NCBI RefSeq assembly: GCF_020360975.1
Contig: NW_025408669.1
Span: 1,550,001 to 1,614,000, forward strand
Length of the DNA stretch: 64,000 bases
DNA from: Hirsutella rhossiliensis
Lineage: Eukaryota; Ascomycota; Sordariomycetes; Hypocreales; Ophiocordycipitaceae
Direction: 5' to 3'
The notes under the pieces are model-generated. The model was not told the DNA's origin. It did not search any database and worked only from the letters and a program-made list of their open reading frames with translations. Each line of letters starts with the position of its first letter. Position 1 is the first letter of the stretch. Positions 1 through 10,893 of the stretch are shown here, one piece after another. A program made the translations under genes and the position numbers.

Positions 1-1303
1 CTTGACGCCGCGTGTGTGTGGTGCGCCCCAGCTCGGTGATCGACGGCGAATGCACAATCCCACCCCTCTTCTTTCTCCTACTCTTCCCCCCGCTCAGTTT
101 CCGCTCTCCTTGCCTCTTGTACTGCAGAGTAGGCGGTGCGCCCAACGTCTAATACCCGGCGTCTTGATGTCTCGACCAAGCTCCGTGACGTAGATCGCGC
201 CGGCGCTGTGTTGCAATGTAGAGACGGCAACGAACAAGGAGTGTCACTGTTTCGGCTTGTCTCCTGGCCGTTCATGCGAAAGAGCGTTTTCTCTTCTTTC
301 ATCGCGTCTGTGCCTCGGAGCCATAAACAAGACGGCACTCATTGTCGATTTGGGCACCTGCAAGTCAAGTCGGGGACATCAACAAGAGTCCAGGTCGGGC
401 AGTCGCCTGGCTACTTAGTGGCTCGCCAGGCCTACCACGCCCTGTAGGCGCCGGAGCTTCAGGCCTGGCGCTTCTCGCTTTTAGTGGTGGAACAACCTGG
501 AACCTGGGGCCCGTCGCCGCCGGCAGTTCCAAGTGAGGAGACCCAAGGCACCTAACCTTCAGGGCTCCTACAGGTGCGCCAGATCCAGCCAGCGACAAAA
601 TCGTTCGACCTCGCCTAAGCTGCTCCTCTTTTCCTCTGCACACATTCTTCCGCCTTCGCCGCCAGCACCACCAGCACAATCCACTCCTGGCCTCTCTGGT
701 AAGTCTTGTCGCCTCTCCCATCATATGCGATCGCTTCCATGCCTTCATATTGCCCTCCCCAATCCTCCACATCCTCGGGGCGCCGCCCTGCCTCGTCTGC
801 CGAGCGCCCAGTCGCCCCCCGACCTTGGGGACGCCCCGTCGCTGGCAGCGAGCCGCCTCATCCTCGCTGCCTCTGCCCTCACATCGATGCTCGGCGAGCT
901 GTTCCTTGCTAATCAACTCGTCTTGTCTCGCAGTCGCTCCCCCAGTCGTCGCCACCCTGTGGCACCGGTCGCTGTTGTTCGTCGCGCAAGCCCCGGGGCC
1001 GACGAACCAAGTCGGCGCTTACCGTCTGCGGCCTCGATGGTGTTGCCCTCTTGAGTTGATCTCCTCACGAACCACCGTCTTCAAGTCGGCGGCTACAACA
1101 GACTCTTGTTGACGCCGGCCGCCGCGAGATTGCCGACCGTCTTGTTGAGCGATACTGCGGTGCACGACTCCCCAGTCTGCTCACGCACACAAAACCCGCA
1201 ACCACCCCCTCTCTCCCCTCTTCCCAATCATCTTCCCTCGAACCTCTCTCCATCATCGACCGCACAACCTGCCATCGGCATCGACAGCCAATACCCAGGC
1301 TCC
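1..1303 (+). promoter_or_regulatory. Upstream and 5' leader region of the Zn2Cys6 gene
   Basis: No protein gene is supported here. The open frames on both strands are GC-rich and resemble nothing I know. The part next to the downstream start codon is pyrimidine-rich, as is usual for a fungal 5' leader. A probable leader intron lies inside it and is listed separately. Any gene ending left of the window cannot be judged. Confidence 0.4.
699..933 (+). other. Candidate 5' UTR intron of the Zn2Cys6 gene
   Basis: The interval starts with GTAAGT, a consensus donor, and ends with TCTCGCAG. A CTAAT branch-like sequence (GCTAATCAAC) sits about 20 bases before the acceptor. No start codon of the recognised protein lies upstream, so this would be a leader intron of about 235 bp. 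It is inferred from splice signals only; spliced reads would settle it. Confidence 0.45.
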
Positions 1304-3315
1304 ATGGCTTCCATGTCGCCGATAGATACCGCTGCTGCCGCGTCCGGCCCCTCCTCCAATGGAGGCAGTGTCTCACCGCGGCAGACGGCAACGCCCAAGA
1401 ACGTCGCATTCGAGTTGATGTTCTCCAACTCGCCGCAGTATCGCGCGCGCCTGCCCATGCGGGTGCAGATTTACCCCCATGACACCACCGACTCCATCGT
1501 CACGACGGTCAAGAATTTTTACGGTCTGTACTCCGGGCCAACCGGCTCCAAGGGTGTGAGCTTCGAGGACGACAATGCCAACACACTGATTGCGCGATAC
1601 GAGAACTTTCGCAATAACATGGTCGTCTACGTGCGGGTGATTGAGGAGCCGCCTACCGCCTTTGCGCCGCATCCGTTCCATCCCGCAACCGTTGGGTCAG
1701 AGTCATACTACCCAGCCGAGGACTTCCAGGCTCAGCAGCCGCAGCGCTTTGATCAGGACATGCACAGGCCAGCTTCCCGGGCGTCGCGCAGGCGCAGTCC
1801 CTCCCCCAATGCGACCCGTGGTCGGCGAAGCGACTCCACGAGCACTTCGAGCAAGAAAGGGCGGTCTCGGTCTGTCAAGAACCGGAGATCTGTGGCCCAC
1901 AGCCATGCTGATACCTACAGCGATAGCCTCAATGGGTACAGCAGCGGAGACGGCGCCCCCAGCACCACGTCTGGAAAGAACAAGGAGCAGCTGGGCAATA
2001 CGGACATAAGCGTCGAAAACATTGTCGAGGGTGGTCGTCGCAAGAGGGCCAAGTTTGAGAGCTCGGTAGGCAATCTCCCCCCTTCGTCTCACACCGACCC
2101 AACAGGCCCGAGAAATCATGCTTGCCGCCAGTCGTCCACGTCATGTATTGATACTCTTCCCAGGAGTTGCCTCTGTTTGCGCCCCCGCAGATGCCAGCGG
2201 CAACCTCGAACCCTTCCGTCTCCCCGGCTCGCCGAATCGAGCATCACCGGCCGTCGCTGCCTTTTGTGCATCCGGGCCAGAATCCCTTTACGAACCCGCG
2301 CCCGATGCAGTCCCCGCAAAATTATAACAATGGCCTTGTTCACTCCAACATGTATGCCACTCCCGCTTCCCAAGGCCATCGCTCCCGCGGCAGCATTGGG
2401 TACGCCAGCAACGGGAGTGGTGTGGCTACCGGATTGGGTGTCCTCCCGACGCCCGATCCCACCGTCGGCAGCTGCATGTCGGAGGAGGACAAAGATGTCG
2501 CCATTCAGCTTATGAGACTCGGCGAGTCGTCAAACGTCTCCCACGGCCGGACTTCGGCTTCCACCACGGACGACACCTTTAGCGGCAGAGCCGACGCTGC
2601 CTCGTCCACGGGCGCCACTAGCGATGGCGAGAGCGACAGCGACCGTGAGCATGGTGCGCCGCGCCGCCAGGTCCCGGACGTGGCCGCCGGCGCCAAGCGC
2701 ATATTTGAGACGACGGAGGCGCACTTCATTCCTACAACCGAGAGCGCTGATGTCAGTGGTGATGACGCCGACTTCGAGGACGGCGCAAACAGTTCAGTGG
2801 GTGAAATCAAGTCGCTCCCTGCCAAGAAGCCGTCGTCGGTCAAGCACAAGATGTCGTCTTCTGGCTCCAAGCCGGCAGCGCCAAAGACCAAGGCCGCGCG
2901 GCCGCCCAGCGTCAAGGCCAAGAAGCAGCCCGCCGCCGGCGCCGGGCCCATGTCGCCGGCGTCAATGACGCACTCGCGCAAGCAGTCCGTGGCTTCCACC
3001 GGATACATGCCCCCGCCCGGTGAGGACGAGCATCCGGATCTGTCTTCGAAACCGCGTTGCCAGCGATGCCGGAAGAGTAAGAAAGGCTGCGATCGCCAGC
3101 GCCCGTGCGGTCGCTGCCGCGACGCGGGGCTCTCGGCGGACCAGTGTGTCAGCGAAGACGAGGGCAATGGTCGCAAGGGCCGATATGGTCGACACATGGG
3201 CGTTCCGATTGTCAAGGACGATGCCCCTCTCCCTGCCCAGCCCGCTCTTCTGCCCGCCGCGCCCATCACCACGGCGGCCATGACTGCCGACAAGGCCAAG
3301 AAGCGCAAGCGGTAG
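1304..3315 (+). CDS. Zn2Cys6 DNA-binding protein with C-terminal zinc cluster
   Basis: Two exons, 1304-2065 and 2164-3315, encode about 637 residues. The intron has GTAGGC/CCCAG ends and keeps phase 0. The fungal binuclear zinc cluster is near the C-terminus, with cysteines at about 553, 556, 563, 569, 572 and 582 (C-x2-C-x6-C-x5-C-x2-C-x9-C), followed by a basic stretch. Residues about 30-112 form a compact conserved-looking block (RVQIYPHDTTDSIV ... VVYVRVIEE) that could be a ubiquitin- or PB1-like fold; this is inference. The middle is Ser-, Pro- and Lys-rich and probably disordered. The start codon is the first ATG before the conserved block. The protein is probably nuclear and sequence-specific, with unknown targets. 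I see no fungal-specific transcription factor middle homology region, so it may not be a classic Gal4-type activator. Confidence 0.85.
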
Positions 3316-6066
3316 GCGGCACGCGCTGCCATATCCAGGCGCAAGACGGCAAGGATTCTCGATGCCCACTCAGGGAAATGAGTCAATCCGGCGCCATTGC
3401 GACTGCGATGGGGAGCAACGGTCACGCCTCGGTGCGCGTGTCGGTCCCTCTGGGTTGCAGCGCATTGCTGGGAGCGACTGCATGCGCCGCCGTCGCATTC
3501 AACTCTGGACTATGACCCGGAACGACAATCGAGTGTCGGGCCGTCATCGGGCGATTACGTACAGGGGCCTCAGCCTATTGTATGAGTTCCGGATTGAATT
3601 GTTTATGACTCTTCTAGGAGAGTGTAATCTCACGTCGCCCTATGCCGGGCCATTACGTTCCCTTGACCTGGCGTTGAGAAGAAGTGGTGTTTGGCGCTTT
3701 CAACAGCAACGGTCTGGAATCTTTCTTTCTTTCACTTTTCCAGTCTACCTCAAAGACTCGTTGCTTCTCGCCGTTTGCCCCTCTTGGAATCGCCCTACAT
3801 GGGTTTCCCGGTGGCGTCGCGAGACTGACGAGGTTTTCCCTGGGCTCGTCGTGAAGAGTCAGTTGCGGGCCAAGGGAAGGTTGACAGGACAGCTCCAGCA
3901 AGAAAAGATGCGATGAAAGGAGAGAAAAAGCTGACAAGGCGAGCCTTGGAAATATCTTGCCTCCACGGAGCGGGGGCGGCGAAGTGTCCTGTAGCGTGGA
4001 TTGTCAGGTACGGCCTTTTTGCGAGATGCAGGCGGAACTATGAACGTCTGGATGCCTAGCCTCTTTGCATCTGAGTCCGTCAGGCGGAAAGGGGCAAGGG
4101 GCTGGTCCAGGCGACACTGCAGAAGTGGGGAAAGGGTGGTTTACTGTTTCTTCTGATTTTCTGTGTCTGTCTCACCCAGACTACCCCAAGTCGCTGTCGT
4201 TGGCTCGGCAGGTTCTCGAGGTTCCTTGTCCTGTCTGGAACCGTGTGTGTTTTTATTTTGCGCCTCGATTTTGATTTCCTTTCGTTTCCCGATTCTGCGC
4301 TCCTGACCACTCACTCCTTAGTTTTCCTTGTGTTTTGCGAGGCTCTGTTTGACTGCCGAAAAGGAGGGGGGGTTTCTGGGGACAGAGACGGAGTGTCGAT
4401 ATGGATCAGGGGAAGAAAAAAAAAGACGCGATAGCGCCAGACATACAACTATGATTCGTTTTATCCCATGGCTTGAGGTGACGAGTGCATGGACTTGGAT
4501 GTCCCTTGTGAAGGGGGAAGATGAGTGGGCTACCAAAGTGACTGTGCTGGAGAATGGCGAGCGACGGGCCAAGTGGGAACACTATCTGCTGTCTAGCTTT
4601 CCCCCCCGCATGCGAGCAGACGCTCAGAGTAGACGCAACGCAGGATGTTATTTACCAATGTTGTATCCGCAGCTGCAGATGCTGTTTCTAGAGGCGATCA
4701 GACAGACAGGTCGTTGGACTTGGCTTCAATGCGCTAGTCCGCATGCGGCTAGATCAAATGCGACGGGAAAAGCCGTTGACAGGGGTGCGACATGCAGGGA
4801 GCCGAGCCGATTGGATGTAACTTAGTCTCATGTGACTAAGCACACGAGGGCTTGTTTACGTCATGGCAGGAGCCCCGCTTTTGGAGGGGTTGAGCTGGGG
4901 AAGCTCGTCGACGGTCGCGATCGAAGTTGCGATTGCGGAGGAGATTGCGGTTTCGGAGAGATGACAGGTTAGGGGAAGCTTGCGCAGAGAGAAAGAAATT
5001 TGGGCATGTGGAGTGGTAGATACTGTTGTCGATTGCGTGGCGCCAGGCGGGAAAGTGGGAAGAGAGAAAGGAGACGTAGCGCCGGATATCGGAGGCCGGA
5101 AGGCGCACAGCGCATAAACGTCGATGCGCGCCGCTACGTACAGTAAAGCTCGTTGTTGCTTCAAGGGTTGCCTTGTTTTCAGTTCGGCGAGCCGGTCTCG
5201 GAGGCGCAACCTTCTTTTTATATAGTACTTACAGGCTGGTGGTTCACTCACCATGCGCTTCCTACCCTAAATAGGGCTTTAACACGCAGCCATGCGCCCG
5301 ATGGAGGTGGACATGTCGCGCGAGGCAATCGCCGTTCCCGTACGATGCTTGTAGTACGCCATGCACAGTCGCGCCTTAAAGAAGAGACCGTGTCAGCGCA
5401 TTCGCCGTCTCCTTGGTCGTGCGACTCGGCGCCCGAGTGCGTGCACAAAAACACGGGTAAATTGGCCAAAGTTACGGCGGCCGACGGGGTCGAATCCCAC
5501 GCAACTGTAATTGCCGAGTAGCAAGCGAGGGAGCAAGTTGAGTTTCCACTTTTCCCCCGCCGTCGCCTCTCCCTCGAGCGACATCACCCGGCGGCGCATC
5601 GACAAGGGTCGTCCATCCGGGCCGAGGAACTGCGGCGACATCGGGCCCCCCGTCCCGCTGAGAGTCCACCGTCCACGGCTCCGGCAATCGACCCGCTTAG
5701 CTGTAGAGTCACGATGGCTCGTGGAAGGGTCTCTGACTCGTGTGGAGGAGCGTGGATGCGGGTGGGAGCCAAGACATGGTCTATGGAGACGGGTGAGAAA
5801 ATTCTACTGCTTTCTCTGGGGCCCCTGGGAGGACACGAATGGCCAAGAAAAATTACACACATATATATCCGTATACCCAGACATCCATATAGGCACACAC
5901 ACACACACATATATAGAGCTGTGTATCATGCTGAGAATTTTTCTTGGAGCGGAAGCGAGATCTGGGACAGCTGCGTCGTACCCCGGAGACACACTTACAC
6001 GCGTAGCATGGTCGACGAGGTTGGCTGCCGATATACTGTTGCGAACGCTGCGAGGTCAATGAGGCC
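3316..6066. other. Intergenic region, no gene supported
   Basis: This 2.75 kb separates two same-strand genes. It should contain the 3' UTR of the zinc-cluster gene and the promoter of the MCT gene. I see pyrimidine tracts, a purine run near 4415-4430 and a CA/TA microsatellite near 5855-5916. No recognisable protein, tRNA or repeat family is present. Confidence 0.5.
5855..5916. repeat. CA/TA microsatellite upstream of the MCT transporter
   Basis: Two blocks of alternating ACAC and ATAT dinucleotides lie 150-210 bp before the transporter start codon, probably in its promoter or leader. The tract is simple-sequence only. Confidence 0.8.
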
Positions 6067-7758
6067 ATGGATCCGAAGATATATGACGTCGAGAAGCGAG
6101 CTGTGGCAGCCCGAGTCGAGGGCGTGGACAACTTCGCCCTCGATGGTGGGAAGATGACGATGACGGGGTTCGACGACAAGAGCAACAACGTGGACAACGG
6201 CGTTGACGATGAGCATGGCGTCAGGAATAACGCCAGCTTGGACCAGGGCGGCAGAAGCGTCAGACCAAGAAACAACGAATATACCACCAACATCAATGAC
6301 AACAACACCAACGGCGAGCCCCCCTTGCCGTCCACCAGGCCAGCTCCAGCGGCACCACCATCCACCGCAACCGACGACGACGACGACTACTACTTCGACC
6401 CCCCCGACGGCGGCTGGCGCGCGTGGTCGCAGGTGCTCGCGGCGCACCTCATCAACGCCATGACATGGGGCTACGCGGCCACCTTTGGCGTGTACCAGCT
6501 GCACTACGTCGACACGCTGGGCCTGCCGGCGGCGCAGGTGTCGTGGATCGGCTCGGTGCAGGTCTTCCTGTCCTTTGCCGTGTGCGCCGTGTCGGGCCGC
6601 CTCGCCGACGCCGGCCACGCGCGCGCCACCGTGGCCGCCGGGTGCGCGCTGGCGGTGCTGGGCACCTTTCTGACGAGCCTGGCCACGACCTACTGGCACA
6701 TCTTCCTGGCGCAGGGCGTGTGCACGGGGCTCGGGCTGGGCATCGCCTTCATGCCCGCCGTCTCCGTCGCGAGCTCCTACTTCCGCCGAAACCGGCCCCT
6801 GGCGCTGGCCGTCGCCGCCGTCGGCACCTCGGTCGGCAGCCTCGTCTTCCCGGCCACGGTCCACTACCTCACCCCGACGCTGGGCTTCCCCTGGGCCGTC
6901 CGCTGCTCCGCGTTTGTCGCCCTCGTCGTGTGTGCCGCGGCCTGTCTGCTGCTGCGCCCGTGTCTGCCGCCGCGCAAGGCTGGGCCGTGGATTGAGTGGC
7001 AGGCGTTTCGGGAGCTGCCGTATATGCTCTTTGCCCTGGGCTCTTTTCTCAACTTTTACGTCCTCTACTTTGGCTTCTTTTATGTAAGTGAGCAGAGGGG
7101 GCGAGGAGGAGATTGTCTGTTGTGAGCGAGAGAAGAGAGGAGAGCCGAGGAGCGAGCGAGGAGGGAGAGGGAGAGAGAGAGACAGAGAGGGAGAGAGAGA
7201 GAAAGAAGATGAAGAGAGAAAAAGGAGGGCGCTGACAAGCATCAGATCAACAGCTATGCCCGCAACATCATCGGCTTCTCCTCGCTCGACTCGGTCACGC
7301 TGCTGCTCATCACAAACGCGCTCGGCATCCCCACGCGGCCGCTGGCCGGCTACCTGGCCAACAACCACCTGGGCCCCATCAACGTCTTCACCCTGTCGAC
7401 GGTGCTGCTGTGCGGCGTCGTCTTCGGGTGGATGGGCGTGGCGACGCGCACCACCATGTACGTCTACAGCGTCATGTTCGGCGTGGCCGTCAGCGCCAAC
7501 CAAGGTACGTTCGTCGCAGCCCTGGCGAGCCTGACAGAGGACCCCAGGAAGATGGGCATCCGCTTCGGCATGGTCGAGACGGTCTGTTCCTTTGCCACCC
7601 TCGCAGGGCCCCCGACGGCCGGCGCAATCATCGACCGCTCCGGAGGTGAGTACCGCTTGGCCCAGGTCTGGGGCGGCGTCGTCCTGGCCGCCGCCGCGCT
7701 GACCTTTGCCGCCTCGCGCGTTGCGGCCACGGGCTGGAGATGGAGGGTCAAGATCTAG
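6067..7758 (+). CDS. MCT-type major facilitator transporter (monocarboxylate porter family)
   Basis: Exons 6067-7083 and 7246-7758 give about 509 residues. The intron begins GTAAGT, ends CATCAG with a GCTGAC branch site, and is phase 0. The first ~105 residues are polar, Asp/Asn-rich and probably cytosolic. They are followed by the fungal MCT signature PPDGGWRAW (residues 112-120) leading into TM1. About 12 hydrophobic segments follow, with a loop near RPCLPPRKAGPW. Members of this plasma-membrane family move monocarboxylates, riboflavin, aromatic amino acids or unknown substrates, so the substrate cannot be assigned. The gene is convergent with kynurenine formamidase 230 bp away, which makes an aromatic substrate conceivable but unproven. 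The intron is an unusually purine-rich GAGA tract. Confidence 0.9.
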
Positions 7759-7988
7759 TGCGGGAGGGGGGCCGGAGGGGGCCGAGCAAGGGAGACGGGC
7801 CCGGGAACCCACGGTGAGTAGAGGGGGACCACGAGGCCAAGATGGAATGAAACGAGCAGTGTAGTAATCCGGGATAGAGTAGAAAAAGTCGGTAGTCGCA
7901 GAATTCAGGATAGACGGAGACGAACAAGAATAATGATGCACATAGGCGCACTGTCACGTCGTATTTCGCCAAGTGATATCTACAGTAG

Positions 7989-8928
7989 TTAGTCGCCCGC
8001 CTTTCCTTGGCGTAGCCGGGCGAGGACCTGGCCCACCAGCCGGGCAACCTGCTCGCCGTCCTGCCAGACAAAGTTGTGCTCGCCGGTGAGGTCCTTGACG
8101 ACGGACACGTCGACGCCGTCGGCGGCCAGCTTGGCAGCCATGGCGTCCGTCTCGGCGGCGTCGACGAGGCTGTCGTCGGGCGAGTGCGCCAGCAGCGCCA
8201 GGCGGTTGTTGCCGGGCCAGCGGTCGCGGAAGCTGCCCGAGAAGCAGGCCGGCGAGGCGGCGCGCCAGCCGTCGCCGTCGCCTTCGGGGCCGAAGGCGGC
8301 GCTGATGAAGGCGGCGTAGGAGCCGGCGCGGCGGGCGTTGATGCCGACGAGGTCGTAGATGCCCGAGATGGCGACGATGGCGGCCGGCAGCGGGACCGGG
8401 GGGCCGCCGTCATGGCCGCCCATGAGGAGCTGCAGCGCCAGCGTGGCCCCGGCCGAGTGGCCGACGAGGACGTAGCCGTCGTCGGCCAGGCGGTGCTCGG
8501 CGGCGAGGAGGCGCAGGGCGGCGGCGACGTCGGCGACGTGGTCCGGGTGGCGGGCGGTGCGCCGCTCCGGCTCGGGGGTGTCGGCCGGGTGCTGCGGATA
8601 GGCGTCGCTAGGCGACAGCCTGTAGTCGATGCTGGCGAAGGCGCGGATGGGTGCGCGGATGGGTGCGCCGAGGAGATGGGCGATGGAGGGCGCAAAGTCG
8701 TCGAGGGTGTTGCGTGGGTCTCGCCATGCGCCGCCGTGGATGAAGCTGGGGGTCGTGGTCAGCCGAGAAGCCGCGCCTGGACGAGAGTTGCGGGCGGGAA
8801 TGGCACAGAGCCACAGACACTATCCAGGGCGCGTGCTGGGGGGCTGGAGCCTTGTGTTGCCATACGCCGACTCGCTGGAGCACATGGCTGCCGTATTGCC
8901 GGCACGTGTAGTCGAGGTCATGGGCCAT
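7989..8928 (-). CDS. BNA7: Kynurenine formamidase (alpha/beta hydrolase)
   Basis: Exons on the minus strand are 8928-8819 and 8745-7989, giving 288 residues. Splicing at GTCTGT...CCCAG (branch GCTGAC) joins PWIV to FIHGGAW. The oxyanion motif HGGAW is at residues 40-44, the nucleophile motif GHSAG at 132-136 (Ser134), the probable acid in SPDD near 228, and the catalytic His in GEHNF near 260. Length and motifs fit fungal Bna7, which hydrolyses N-formylkynurenine to kynurenine and formate in tryptophan catabolism and de novo NAD synthesis, in the cytosol. The ATG is preceded almost directly by a long GA repeat in the mRNA sense. A related esterase specificity cannot be excluded. Confidence 0.88.
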
Positions 8929-8930
8929 AT

Positions 8931-9013
8931 CTCTCTCTCTCTCTCTCTCTCTCGCTCTCGCTCTCGCTCTCGCTCTCTGTCTCGCTCTGTCTCTCTGTCT
9001 CGCTCTGTCTTTC
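8931..9013. repeat. CT/GA microsatellite abutting the BNA7 start codon
   Basis: A CT-rich simple repeat with interspersed CG and TG units reads as (GA)n on the BNA7 coding strand. It ends two bases before the ATG. It must lie in the 5' leader or core promoter of that gene. Confidence 0.9.
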
Positions 9014-10893
9014 ACATATACATGCGCTCTCGGTTTATTCTTCGTTGTTGCCCTTGTTCTCACCAGCTTCCGTACAGCTTGTGCGGCAACGAGAAGTGTC
9101 GGGGCTGACCTGACATGTGGGTGGACGGGTGGTGAAGCTTCAAAGCTCAAACCCAATCGCCGCGGCCGAGGCCATGGACGCCGAAGCCTTGTTCGTCGGT
9201 CACGCTCGGGAATGCGCACTGCCTCATGACATGGCGTGGCTTTGGCTTACAGTACATTCATACATATACCCGCGACTGCCAACCAGACTGCACATGCAGG
9301 ACCCGACGTCGTGCCGCGCGGGGACCTCGGAGATGGAGACATGGGGGGCCCCCTTGTCGGTGGTAACAGCGGAGGCAAGTCGATACGGTGCAAGAATGGA
9401 AGAGGGCGGGAGCACGAGAGGCCGAGCAAACCTTGAACAAGGGCGACTGACTTCACGATTGATGAGAGAGCTCTAGACCTGTTCCGTCGGCCGAGCGCAA
9501 GGTTTCCCAGGTGGCCCAATCGGCCGGCCCCCGAGGATCGACTGGAGGAACATGGTGAAACGACAGGGACAACCATTGCCGGGCCTCTCTCGGGGATCCA
9601 TCGTCAACACATGCTGTCACGGTAGCCTGCGCTCGCCTCCAGGCAAGAAAGGCAGCGGCGATGCGCGCCTGTTCGGTGTGAACGTAGCGGAGGCAGGCGC
9701 ATCCACTTCACTCTCACATCACTCTTACATCATCATCATCATCACTCTTGCTTGACTCGAGAAGGATGCACCATCCGCGCACTTTCCCATCCATCCACAA
9801 CGCCTTGGGGCCACGTGAACACCGAGTTTCCACCCGCACACTTTTTTCTCGAGCCTCATCCCTTTTCACTTGGGCCTTTCTTCCTTTCCGGCCCAGACTC
9901 AGCCAACGGATGTCGCTCGTGGCCTCATGCGCAGCATCGTGCGCCGCATGGCAGAAATGTGCCTCGACTCCGGCGCCGACTGACGACGGATCGACGGGCG
10001 TCAAGACGTGCTAGCCGCCTTGCACTGCGCCGTCCTTGCCGAGTCAATATGGACCAGGCAGTCGCCTGAGGCTGGCAAACGGCTCATGATGCTCCACTGG
10101 GCTTGATATTCCGAGCCCCATCTATCGCCTGTTTCCCGTGTCTCTCGACGAGGCGCCACCATTGGACGATTGGCGAGCTCCTTTACCAAGGACTTGTCCC
10201 GTCCATTCCTCCACAGGCTGCTTGCCCAGTCCGGCTCTGCGCTAACGCCCCGAATGGAGTCGGCGTGTGCTGCATCCGGCCTTGTCGACTGCTAGCTGCC
10301 AACTCACTAGCCGCCAAGCTGGCCTAAAGCCTTCTCTTCACACAGCTCTCCGTCGTCGAGTCGCCATGGCACTGCTGGGAGTCCCAGGACCGCGTACCTC
10401 GTCTCCTGCGGACTTGATTCCCAACTTGGGCAATCATTCTGGTTACAAACTTGCCCAATCGGAAGCTCGTGCATGCACCTGCACGTCGACCCTTTGACGG
10501 ATGCACGGCCAAGCCAATGGCTCGGCCTCCAAACCTAATCGCGTCCAGACGCTTGCGTTGCGTTCCTCTCGGGAACCTTGTGGGCCCGAGCCATGTCAGT
10601 CCATCTTCAACGCCTAGACTGGACCCGCCCCTTCACGTTTGAATTCGACAGCCAACGACCATGGCCACTGCAATACATTATCCGTCGCCATCTCCTATTT
10701 TCCGCCCCCGTCACCGCTCCCATGTGTACGCGCTTACGACCCCTCGGCTTGCCAGTCGACTCTCGCGCTCTCTCCAGACCCATCAGTCAACCGCAGTACC
10801 TGCTGCCACCATCACCACCCCTATTGCTCGCACCGACAAGGTAGCCCGGATATCATATTGCCTGCTGGCTTCGGCCCGTCACATCGAACCGAC
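9014..10893. other. Intergenic region between divergent BNA7 and SAT4-type gene
   Basis: About 1.9 kb with no supported gene. It presumably carries the promoters of two divergent genes. A short CAT trinucleotide run (9730-9746) is visible. The part before 10894 is C-rich and pyrimidine-rich, as expected for a leader. Confidence 0.45.

Noticed and set aside
5485..5505. B-box-like GGGTCGAATCCC
   Set aside because: The T-loop lacks TTCGAAT and the nearest A-box-like sequence is too close for a tRNA.
5995..7941. Long minus-strand open frame (648 codons) opposite the MCT gene
   Set aside because: It is antisense to a well-supported transporter and is made of Arg/Gly/Asp/Val-rich low-complexity sequence typical of GC-rich shadow frames.
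8076..9113. Plus-strand open frame of 345 codons opposite BNA7, ending in Ser-Leu repeats
   Set aside because: It is the complement of a catalytic hydrolase plus the CT microsatellite, with no family signature.
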